This document shows, one piece after another, positions 1-7,647 of a stretch of DNA of 64,000 nt. The translations under genes and the position numbers were made by a program. The notes under the pieces are model-generated. The model was not told the origin of the DNA. It did not search any database and saw only the letters and a list, made by a program, of their open reading frames with translations. Numbering within the stretch: position 1 is the first letter of the stretch; each line of letters starts with the position of its first letter. This DNA is from Rheinheimera tangshanensis (GTDB taxonomy: Bacteria > Pseudomonadota > Gammaproteobacteria > Enterobacterales > Alteromonadaceae): contig NZ_BMLH01000005.1 in NCBI RefSeq assembly GCF_014645135.1, forward strand, positions 124,001 through 188,000, read 5' to 3'.

Positions 1-550
1 GAATGCCATTACAGGCATACATACCGTAAGATTCACGATAGTTAACAGTGATCCAGTAAGCATACATTTTAGCAACAGCATAAGGAGAGCGCGGGTAGAA
101 AGGTGTAGTCTCTTTCTGCGGGATTTCCTGTACTAAACCATAGAGCTCTGACGTTGAAGCTTGATAAAAGCGGGTTTTCTTTTCTAAGCCCAATAAACGG
201 ATAGCTTCCAACAAACGAAGAGTGCCCATCGCATCTACATCTGCAGTGTACTCAGGTGATTCAAAACTTACAGCCACATGACTTTGTGCGCCTAAGTTGT
301 AGACCTCATCTGGCTGAACTTCCTGCAAAATACGTGTCAAATTTGAAGAGTCAGTCAAATCGCCATAATGCAAAATAAAGTTTTTATTGTCGATATGTGG
401 GTCCTGATAAATATGGTCAACACGTTGCGTATTAAATGAAGATGCACGGCGCTTAATACCATGAACCTCATAACCTTTTTCCAGTAAAAACTCAGCTAAA
501 TAAGAACCGTCTTGACCGGTTACACCTGTAATTAACGCTTTTTTCTTCAT
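1..550 (-). CDS. gmd: GDP-mannose 4,6-dehydratase (N-terminal part, runs off the left edge)
   Basis: Converts GDP-D-mannose to GDP-4-keto-6-deoxy-mannose, the precursor of GDP-fucose, GDP-rhamnose, colitose and perosamine. Translating the minus strand from the ATG at 550 gives [20 protein letters not shown], with the GVTGQDG Rossmann nucleotide-binding loop at residues 8-14. The sequence continues through the family-typical [15 protein letters not shown] segment, [20 protein letters not shown] and the catalytic YAVAK (YxxxK) motif. About 183 of the roughly 370 residues usual for the family are present; the rest lies left of the window. It follows the Wzz-like gene after a short gap, so it is probably in the same polysaccharide operon. 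Confidence 0.95.
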   Translation of the reverse strand, partial: MKKKALITGVTGQDGSYLAEFLLEKGYEVHGIKRRASSFNTQRVDHIYQDPHIDNKNFILHYGDLTDSSNLTRILQEVQPDEVYNLGAQSHVAVSFESPEYTADVDAMGTLRLLEAIRLLGLEKKTRFYQASTSELYGLVQEIPQKETTPFYPRSPYAVAKMYAYWITVNYRESYGMYACNGI

Positions 551-569
551 TATCAATGCCTATATCAAT

Positions 570-1535
570 TTAAACTTTATTAATTTTCACTTTCCGTAAA
601 GAGGGAAATAGCAGCACTGCCAAAGTACCCAGCAGCCCACCAAAAATTATAGCAACACCCACAATTAAAGATCTTTTAGGCTCAAATCTATCCTCGGCGA
701 CTATAGCCGGATCAACTACTTTGAACATGTACTCACTACGAGTGTTAGCTAACATTAGAGTCTTTGTTTGCTCCTCAATTAGTGATGACAATGTACTCTT
801 TACTTCAGAAATATTAGTTTTAGCGATTTGTTTTTCTAAATAATTAATACTTCGCTCTGATTCTTGGATATCTTTAATTTTCATCTCTTCATTAATATCA
901 AATACAATCCAATCTAGTATTTGCTTGGCAAAATAGGGAGAATAGTGTTTAAAGGATAATGTTATTATTCCTGATTTAGCATCTTTTGATGCATTAAACC
1001 CTTCCATAAATGTCTTGTACGCCTCCTGCATAGATGGTTCTGCCTTTTTAGGAAAACTGACCTTACGAACCCACATCGAAGCTTTACTATCATACAACTT
1101 CTGATCAATCATCAAACTATTGTTAGCTGCATCCCAATTATTTGCAGCCATCAACTCAACTAGAATATTATGATCTAGTATAAATTTAGAAACGAATTGT
1201 CTTGATTTAATTGTTTCTAGAGCTAGAGTTGTCTTGTCTACACCATTGCTGCCGCCGATATTTACTCCTGCTAAAGCAGCTAATCCCCCAAGCTGCCCAG
1301 ACAACATTCCACCTCCCTGCTGTTGACCAGTAGAGGCTACAAGTACTTCACTTTTATATATATTCTTTAAAGTAACAGCATAAAAAACAGATATAATTGA
1401 AACAATAGAGACAAAAATTATGATGAAAGTCTTACCTTGCCATACCATAAAAGCCAGACTTCTAAGATCGATTTCGTCGTTGTTAAGTTGAGCTCTATCA
1501 TTAAATGCATCAGACCGTTGTTCTAATTCTTTCAT
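570..1535 (-). CDS. Wzz-family chain-length determinant / polysaccharide co-polymerase
   Basis: A 321-aa inner-membrane protein with the Wzz layout. It has a short cytoplasmic N-terminus with an IDLRSLAFMVWQGK segment, TM1 at about residues 36-55, a large periplasmic region, and TM2 at about 290-311 followed by a short basic tail (RKVKINKV). The Gly-rich stretch just after TM1 (around residues 70-95, GQQQGGGMLSGQLGG) is common in this family. Such proteins set the length of O-antigen or exopolysaccharide chains made by Wzy polymerases. There is no C-terminal tyrosine kinase domain, so it is not a Wzc. Its gene lies 35 nt downstream of the SLBB export gene and 19 nt before gmd, which fits one operon. 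Confidence 0.85.
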   Translation of the reverse strand: MKELEQRSDAFNDRAQLNNDEIDLRSLAFMVWQGKTFIIIFVSIVSIISVFYAVTLKNIYKSEVLVASTGQQQGGGMLSGQLGGLAALAGVNIGGSNGVDKTTLALETIKSRQFVSKFILDHNILVELMAANNWDAANNSLMIDQKLYDSKASMWVRKVSFPKKAEPSMQEAYKTFMEGFNASKDAKSGIITLSFKHYSPYFAKQILDWIVFDINEEMKIKDIQESERSINYLEKQIAKTNISEVKSTLSSLIEEQTKTLMLANTRSEYMFKVVDPAIVAEDRFEPKRSLIVGVAIIFGGLLGTLAVLLFPSLRKVKINKV

Positions 1536-1570
1536 AATTTACTACCAACTATACTAAAAGTAAGACTAAA

Positions 1571-4447
1571 TTAAAATGAGTTCAAAGCAGCTAACGCCAC
1601 ACCTGATTGATAGAATATCTGTGTAATTTGACTCCAAAGCGATAAGCTATCCTTATATTCTGTATCGACAGGCACAACGATAGTATCACCAGGTTGCAAG
1701 CCAGTTTGAGCTACTGCAAACCAGCCGTTACTTTCTGGTAACATCACAGAACCATCTGCTTTAATAACATAAATACGTTCTTCGTCAGCACGCTTACGAG
1801 TGCCTCCGGCTAGTTTCAGATACTCCTCAAAAGACAAATCTTTTTGATATCTGTGGCTACTGGCGTGCTGAACTTCACCTACTATGGAAATAGTATTGTC
1901 ATTGCGTGGCACATAAAATAAGTCACCGTCTTGTACCTGCACATCGTAGTCAGGCATACCGGCAAGGATAGAAGGTAAGTCTAAAACTAGGCGGCCCACA
2001 GGTTGTTGCTTTTCCAATTGCTCAATCATCAACAGCGCGTCTTCGGCAGGGGGAGCACCTTCAACCTGAGATAAGCTTTTGGTCGCAATATCTGCTCTTA
2101 ACTGGTCTGCCAGTTTCTTAATTTGGATACGTTCGCGTTCTTTAATGTCTTCACGGGTGTATATAGCGCCTTGCATAAAGGCATTACGATTTAAGCCACC
2201 GGCACGCTGAATGACACTGGATAACATTTCTCCACGTTGGATAGTGTAGCGACCAGGGAAACGCACTTCGCCACGCAGCTCGATAGTGCGCTCAATGTTC
2301 CAATCAGGCACAGGAAACACGTTTAAGCGGTCACGGTCTTGTAAGGCAAGGCTGGTTTCTCCCGCAAACACTTGTGACAAATTCACAGCGATGTTCTGCG
2401 CTTCAATACCATTTTTATCTGAAGCTAATACTGCCCGGGTCAGTTCTGCACGGTTTAAATAAGCCGATTGGGTTAAGCCACCTGCTGCAGCTATTAAAGA
2501 AGCCACATCTGCATTTTCTGCACGAGGGTAATCGCCTGGTACTTTTACTTCACCCGAAACAGAGGCAATCATAGGGTCAGCACCACGACGCACCTGAGCC
2601 TTTAACTTTTGCAGCAGTGGATGCAGTAACTCAGTACGGCTAAAGCTTGCCGATAAAGCTAAAACTTCTTTATCACGAAATACTCTGGACATCATGTCTT
2701 GCATAATTGCAGGTAAGGCATCTTTACCCAGATCTTCAACCGCATTCATCGCTTGATTGGTCATCTGGCCAGGCTGAAGCTCGTTCGCTGCCTGATTTTG
2801 GTTAGCGCCTTCTCTGTTGTTTCTGCGATTTGCGGTTAAGGTAGTAGAAGACAAATCCTTCGCTGGCTGTACTAATTGCTGATCGCCTATGCTGGTTGCC
2901 TGACGCTGGCCTGTAAGTTCATCCTGACGCTTTTTGTCTGCATCTAACATGTCTTTGAAAGCTTTAGCTGTTAAATCTTCAGATGCAGTCCAACGCATAT
3001 CTGGCATTAACTTGTATCTGTCCGTGATTTGCTTACGCAAATACTCGTTCAGTTTGTCACGCTGTATATGCTGATCAGCGTGGTGGAACACCATCACTAA
3101 ATCACGAGGTTTTAAACTAAGGTTAGCCTCGCCTGAGGGCTGATTAATGGCATCTGCCAAGCTAAACTGCAAAACTTTTACATCACCAGCGTTGTTAATT
3201 TCGCGCACTACTAAGGCGTAATCTAAGTCGGCCGTCATATGTAAATCAGACCAGAACGACTTGATTAGATCGCTAATGCGGATACCTTGTTGCCAGGCAT
3301 AAAAACCAGGGCGAACTACAGCACCTGCCACTGTGACCACATTTTCAATACGGGGGGAGGTTTCAGCGATACGCAATAAGTCACCATCACGTAGTGCCAT
3401 TTGACGGTTTACTGCGTTGGTTAAATCTAAGTTCAATAAATCACGTAAGTTATTGCTGTTATAGCGTTCCAAAACTACCGATTGCGGGTAAGCGCCCGCT
3501 TTGGTACCACCAGCCATACTGAGCAAAGCATCAATAGTTTCGCCAGATTTTACTTCGTATATAGCAGCGCGCTTAATTTCGCCCGTCACCTGAACAGTGG
3601 CTTTCATCGGTGCTACAAATACAACGTCACCATGTTGCAGCTGGATATCGCCAGAACTGTCGCCACGTAGCAATAAGTCATATAAGTCAAAACGCCCTAC
3701 TGTGGCGCCACCACGTTTTACCTGGATATCGCGTAAGCTACCAATGTCAGAAACGCCACCAGCTAAATACAAAGACTGGGTTACTGTAGTTAAAGCTGAC
3801 ACGGCAAACATACCTGGCGTTTTTGCTTCGCCCGCTACAAAAATATTGATAGTACGCAGTTTGCCCATAGTAATGGCGGCGTCGACACCTATCATCGCCT
3901 CACGCACTTTATTGGCGATCACATCTGATGCCTGAGACACAGATAAGCCACTGACATTAACAGGACCAATTTCTGGCAGATTAACAGAGCCGTCACGGCC
4001 AACGATAAGTTCTTCGCTGCTATTTTGCTTGCCAAATAATTGCAGTAACAGAATGTCGTCAGGGCCTAAACGGTAATTTTCCGGTACTGGCGCATTGTCT
4101 ACCGGCGCAAAAGTGCTGATTTGCGAGTTAAACATAGTCATGCCGAAGCGCTGATTGGCTTTTTCTTCTTCAGTTAACTCTTTTGGATATTGTCCAAATT
4201 GAGGATCAATAGTTTCGAAAATTGGACTTTGCTGTTGAGGTACTAGCACCTGAGGCTGAGCTTGTTGTGCTGATGCCCCCATGCTACCCGCTGGTAAATC
4301 GATACCATACTGTTTAGCTAAACGCTGCTGCTCTGCAGGGGATAAGTTTTGAAACTGTGCCAACATTGCAGGAGAAGGTGTCACAGCTGACACGGGCAAT
4401 GCAGCAAATAAAGCCACCAGCACACAAGTTTTAAACAGTTTTAGCAC
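1571..4447 (-). CDS. Large SLBB-domain polysaccharide export protein (Wza/OtnA-like)
   Basis: A 958-aa exported protein probably forming or feeding the outer-membrane channel for polysaccharide export. It has a signal peptide at residues 1-21 ending ALPVSA, then a Gln/Pro-rich segment. A poly-export domain begins near residue 123 (ENYRLGPDDILLLQLFG; GRDGSVNLPEIGPVNVSGL) and several SLBB repeats follow (VFVAGEAKTPGMF, VAGAVVRPGFY, VSGEVKVPGDYPR, LRGEVRFPGRYTI, IVGEVQHASSH). The start is a GTG with TGGAG 7 nt upstream. It is much longer than E. coli Wza (about 380 aa) and has no lipobox cysteine, resembling the large OtnA-type proteins of Vibrio and Shewanella. It is followed by the Wzz-like gene and gmd. 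Confidence 0.85.
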   Translation of the reverse strand: MLKLFKTCVLVALFAALPVSAVTPSPAMLAQFQNLSPAEQQRLAKQYGIDLPAGSMGASAQQAQPQVLVPQQQSPIFETIDPQFGQYPKELTEEEKANQRFGMTMFNSQISTFAPVDNAPVPENYRLGPDDILLLQLFGKQNSSEELIVGRDGSVNLPEIGPVNVSGLSVSQASDVIANKVREAMIGVDAAITMGKLRTINIFVAGEAKTPGMFAVSALTTVTQSLYLAGGVSDIGSLRDIQVKRGGATVGRFDLYDLLLRGDSSGDIQLQHGDVVFVAPMKATVQVTGEIKRAAIYEVKSGETIDALLSMAGGTKAGAYPQSVVLERYNSNNLRDLLNLDLTNAVNRQMALRDGDLLRIAETSPRIENVVTVAGAVVRPGFYAWQQGIRISDLIKSFWSDLHMTADLDYALVVREINNAGDVKVLQFSLADAINQPSGEANLSLKPRDLVMVFHHADQHIQRDKLNEYLRKQITDRYKLMPDMRWTASEDLTAKAFKDMLDADKKRQDELTGQRQATSIGDQQLVQPAKDLSSTTLTANRRNNREGANQNQAANELQPGQMTNQAMNAVEDLGKDALPAIMQDMMSRVFRDKEVLALSASFSRTELLHPLLQKLKAQVRRGADPMIASVSGEVKVPGDYPRAENADVASLIAAAGGLTQSAYLNRAELTRAVLASDKNGIEAQNIAVNLSQVFAGETSLALQDRDRLNVFPVPDWNIERTIELRGEVRFPGRYTIQRGEMLSSVIQRAGGLNRNAFMQGAIYTREDIKERERIQIKKLADQLRADIATKSLSQVEGAPPAEDALLMIEQLEKQQPVGRLVLDLPSILAGMPDYDVQVQDGDLFYVPRNDNTISIVGEVQHASSHRYQKDLSFEEYLKLAGGTRKRADEERIYVIKADGSVMLPESNGWFAVAQTGLQPGDTIVVPVDTEYKDSLSLWSQITQIFYQSGVALAALNSF

Positions 4448-4864
4448 GCTACAACTCCAGATAGTGTATTTGTTAGATCCAACAAAAAAGAACCTACGTA
4501 GTTTACCTGCTTTACTCGTTTTTCCAAGCAGAAAGTCGGTTCAGACAAAGCCGACCACACGGAGAATCAGCAGAGGCTGATTATCAGTTTTCGCTGTTTT
4601 TATGGCACAGCTAAAAAGTGAAGTCGAATATTCTTCTTTTTAAACGATTTTTTTGTGTTAAACCAGCTGTATGTCAGAAGTAACTCAGAGAGGATTTCTG
4701 CACATCCTGATGCTAAAGGTCCTTTACGGTTCTTTACCCAAACCAAACCGGCGGCGACTTTAGCGAATTACACCGTTTTTGTCTAATAGAAATTTGTGTC
4801 TTTACAGTAACAGCAGCGAAACATTTAATCACATTTCGCTGCCGGTCAGCACAAAAGCAAAGGT
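4448..4864. other. 417-nt gene-free gap, probable promoter region of the export operon
   Basis: No convincing gene is present. On the wecB side there is a 9-bp hairpin (GCAGCGAAA at 4813-4821 with TTTCGCTGC at 4834-4842, 12-nt loop), but no clear T-tract follows it on the minus strand, so it is at best a weak terminator for wecB. The gap is long enough to hold the promoter and leader of the SLBB-wzz-gmd operon. I found no JUMPstart/ops element and no sigma-70 match good enough to call. Confidence 0.4.
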
Positions 4865-5989
4865 TTAAAAACTGGCCTTAATTGCCTCAATAATTCGGGC
4901 GCACGCTTTGCCGTCCCCATAAGGGTTATGGGCATAACTCATTTGTTCATAATACGCTTTGTCTGTTAATAGACGGCTGACTTCCCGCACTATCACTTGC
5001 GCATCCGTTCCCACTAGTTTGACCGTACCTGCGGCTACAGCTTCCGGACGCTCAGTGGTGTCGCGCATCACCAATACGGGTTTGCCTAACGATGGCGCTT
5101 CTTCCTGAATACCACCTGAGTCAGTGAGCACTAGAGTGCTTCGGCTCATCAGGTAAACAAAAGGCAGATAATCCTGAGGTTCTATCAGGTGCACGTTGGA
5201 GGTGTCACTTAATAAACGAAATACGGGCTCACGTACATTCGGGTTTAAGTGCACTGGGTACACAACGTCTGTATCCGGGAACTGCTGGGCAATTTGCTTT
5301 AAGCCAGCACAAATTTGTTCAAAACCACCGCCAAAACTTTCGCGTCTATGGCCTGTAACCAACACTAGACGACGGCCGTTTAGACCATAAGGGAATTGTT
5401 GCTCAAAGTTTTTGGTTAAATTGGTATCCGCATCAATTTTTGCCACCACCTGATGCAAAGCATCAATCACGGTATTACCTGTCACTACGATGCCAGCAGG
5501 GTCGACATTTTCTTTGAGTAAATTCTGTTGTGAAGTCTCAGTGGGTGCAAAGTGCAGCTTGGTTAAAGCTCCTGTGAGCTTACGGTTTGCTTCTTCCGGC
5601 CATGGGCTGTAAATATTGCCGGTACGAAGCCCTGCCTCCACATGACCCACTGCAGTTTTTTCGTAATAACAAGCTAAAGCAGCAGCGAAAGTGGTACTGG
5701 TATCGCCATGCACTAATACGATATCAGGTTTAAAATCGCGCAAAACTGGCTTGATATTCAGTAGTATGCTGGTGGTGACGTCATACAAGTCCTGACCTGC
5801 TTTCATAATGGCCAGGTCATAGTCCGGAACTATGTTAAACAGCTTCAGCACCTGGTCCAGCATTTCTCTGTGTTGGCCTGTCACACAGACTTTGCTTTCA
5901 ATGCCTGTTGTTTCTTTTAACAAATTCACAAGAGGAGCCATTTTAATGGCTTCAGGTCTGGTGCCAAACACACTTAATACTTTGATCAT
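4865..5989 (-). CDS. wecB: Non-hydrolysing UDP-N-acetylglucosamine 2-epimerase
   Basis: Interconverts UDP-GlcNAc and UDP-ManNAc for surface polysaccharide synthesis. The protein starts [20 protein letters not shown] and carries the family hallmarks [55 protein letters not shown] and [11 protein letters not shown]. At 374 aa it has the usual WecB length. An in-frame ATG at 6001 would add MEVP, but the GGAAG inside that extension is a proper Shine-Dalgarno for the ATG at 5989, so I chose the downstream start. It stands alone between a palindromic repeat and the 417-nt gap before the export operon. Confidence 0.93.
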   Translation of the reverse strand: MIKVLSVFGTRPEAIKMAPLVNLLKETTGIESKVCVTGQHREMLDQVLKLFNIVPDYDLAIMKAGQDLYDVTTSILLNIKPVLRDFKPDIVLVHGDTSTTFAAALACYYEKTAVGHVEAGLRTGNIYSPWPEEANRKLTGALTKLHFAPTETSQQNLLKENVDPAGIVVTGNTVIDALHQVVAKIDADTNLTKNFEQQFPYGLNGRRLVLVTGHRRESFGGGFEQICAGLKQIAQQFPDTDVVYPVHLNPNVREPVFRLLSDTSNVHLIEPQDYLPFVYLMSRSTLVLTDSGGIQEEAPSLGKPVLVMRDTTERPEAVAAGTVKLVGTDAQVIVREVSRLLTDKAYYEQMSYAHNPYGDGKACARIIEAIKASF

Positions 5990-6085
5990 AGGGACTTCCA
6001 TTGAAGTGAAACTACTGAAATGGTATCAGAATTTCCGTAATGGCGGCAGAGTAAAGTGCGCTAGCTGAACCGGAACTTAAAATCT

Positions 6086-6142
6086 AAAAATGGGGTCAGA
6101 TCACATTGTTAACAGTTAACAATGTGATCTGACCCCATTTTT
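6086..6142. repeat. Perfect palindromic repeat, copy 1 (TGGGGTCAGA family), likely terminator
   Basis: Two perfectly complementary 28-nt arms (6086-6113 and 6115-6142) around a single central base. The outer arm reads AAAAATGGGGTCAGA and the inner stem is TCACATTGTTAAC. The A-run on one side and T-run on the other make it a potential bidirectional intrinsic terminator. Its edge overlaps the TAA stop of the beta-CASP gene (6141-6143). Related copies lie at 7574-7630, 24653-24700 and 38078-38132. Confidence 0.9.
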
Positions 6143-7544
6143 ATCCTATGACGACCTTGTGGCCTTTGGATTCAAGTTTTCTTTTCAGCTCCAGTTTGGC
6201 GTCCATATCTCCGTGCACCAAACGGATTTGCTCTGGAGGACTTCGCATCTGTTCGACAAAATGCAACAAGTCCTGCTGATCGGCATGAGCAGAATAACCA
6301 CTCAGTTGTATCACTTCTGCGTTAATCGAATAGTCTTGCCCATCCAGCTCTACATGGCCACCGGTGTTTCTCTGCTGCAGTATAGCTGCGCCCGGAGTGC
6401 CCCGGGCCTGATAGCCAATAAACAAGATTTGATGGCGGGCAGAACTTAACAAGGCTTTCAGATAGTTCACCACCCGCCCTCCTGCACACATACCACTCGC
6501 GGCTATGACTATCGCAGGCCTGCCGGTCTCAGCCAGGTGCTGTACTACTTTTTGGTGATCGGCATGACTTTTAACCGTCAATAGTTGCTCAAATTGCAGA
6601 GGATGGCGGCCACTTTTTAACTTCTGTTTCGCCTCGTCATCCCAGTACTGTTTTAACTCCTGATAAACAGCTGTGAAATTAGCTGCAAGCGGCGAGTCGA
6701 CAATAATATCTAATTGATCCCATCTCAAACCTTTGTGGATAGTCTGCCCCTGCATTCGATGAATAATATCCTCCAATTCATACAACAGCTCCTGAGTGCG
6801 GCCTATGCTAAAAGCCGGGATCAGTACTGTCCCATTGTCTTTCAGCGCTTTTTCCAGTACGTGCTGTAAACGCTGTTGTCGGCTTTTTCGATCTTCATGG
6901 TTTTTATCGCCATAGGTACTTTCAAGTACCAGCAAGTTAGCCTCTTCTAATGGGGTTGGATCGGGTAACAATGGAGTGTCACGAGCACCTAAATCACCAG
7001 AAAATACAGCTTTGTAATAAAGCTCTTTGTTCATCGGGTTGTGATGGCGAATTTCGATATAAGCAGACCCCAGAATATGGCCTGCATTTTGAAAACGAAT
7101 AGAGCTAGTGTCTGCACATCCTTCCAATGGATACCAACGCCCGTAGTCGCATGGCCGCAATTGACGGGATACCGCTTGAATAAAACCAGTGATCAGTTTT
7201 TCATCGCGCGTGATGCCCATTTTTAAGGCATCTTCTAACACCAGAGGCAATAACAAGGCAGACGCCTTGCTGCAATAGATTGGGCCTTTAAAACCTGCAG
7301 CTATTAAATAAGGAATACGGCCAGCGTGATCGATATGGACATGAGTTAATAAAAGCGCCTGAATACCATCCAACGTAAAATTAATCTGAGCAAAGTCGGC
7401 TCCGGCTTTGCCCATGCCCTGCTCTACCCCCTGAAACAAACCGCAGTCAATCAGTACACTGTGCTTTTCGCTGACAAAATATTGATGGCAAGAGCCTGTT
7501 ACTCCGTCTACGGCGCCATGGTGGATTAGCCTTGGATACTGCAC
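6141..7544 (-). CDS. MBL-fold metallohydrolase with beta-CASP domain (RNase J/CPSF73-like)
   Basis: Probably an RNA-processing nuclease or related zinc hydrolase. The protein shows the metallo-beta-lactamase motif HVHIDH at residues 68-73, a SGDLG motif, a beta-CASP insertion (SPLAANF, then IVIAASGMCAGGRV) and the C-terminal metal motifs SGYSAHADQ and LVHGD. I start it at the GTG at 7544, which has AAGGA 7 nt upstream and gives 467 aa. A longer frame would begin with another GTG at 7592, but that codon lies inside a palindromic repeat. Family members include RNase J-like and Ysh1-like exonucleases; the bacterial substrate of this subgroup is not clear. It is flanked on both sides by palindromes. 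Confidence 0.85.
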   Translation of the reverse strand: MQYPRLIHHGAVDGVTGSCHQYFVSEKHSVLIDCGLFQGVEQGMGKAGADFAQINFTLDGIQALLLTHVHIDHAGRIPYLIAAGFKGPIYCSKASALLLPLVLEDALKMGITRDEKLITGFIQAVSRQLRPCDYGRWYPLEGCADTSSIRFQNAGHILGSAYIEIRHHNPMNKELYYKAVFSGDLGARDTPLLPDPTPLEEANLLVLESTYGDKNHEDRKSRQQRLQHVLEKALKDNGTVLIPAFSIGRTQELLYELEDIIHRMQGQTIHKGLRWDQLDIIVDSPLAANFTAVYQELKQYWDDEAKQKLKSGRHPLQFEQLLTVKSHADHQKVVQHLAETGRPAIVIAASGMCAGGRVVNYLKALLSSARHQILFIGYQARGTPGAAILQQRNTGGHVELDGQDYSINAEVIQLSGYSAHADQQDLLHFVEQMRSPPEQIRLVHGDMDAKLELKRKLESKGHKVVIG

Positions 7545-7573
7545 AAAATTATCCTTATCTGCTTGTCCATAAC

Positions 7574-7630
7574 AAAAATGGAGGCATATCACATTGTTAA
7601 CACTTTATAATGTGATACGCCCCCCATTTT
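7574..7630. repeat. Degenerate palindromic repeat, copy 2 (TGGGGTCAGA family)
   Basis: An imperfect inverted repeat. One arm begins AAAATGGAGGCATATCACAT; the other, read on the minus strand, begins AAAATGGGGGGCGTATCACA. The inner TATCACATT core is shared with copies 1 and 4, but the outer arm has drifted and the stem contains a bulge. It lies about 17 nt 3' of the lipoprotein stop codon and upstream of the beta-CASP start, so it may still terminate the lipoprotein transcript. Confidence 0.7.
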
Positions 7631-7647
7631 AGATACTACCAGGTTAT

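Noticed and set aside
4813-4842. Hairpin downstream of wecB as an intrinsic terminator
   Set aside because: The 9-bp stem has a 12-nt loop and no T-tract behind it, so it does not qualify as a clear terminator.
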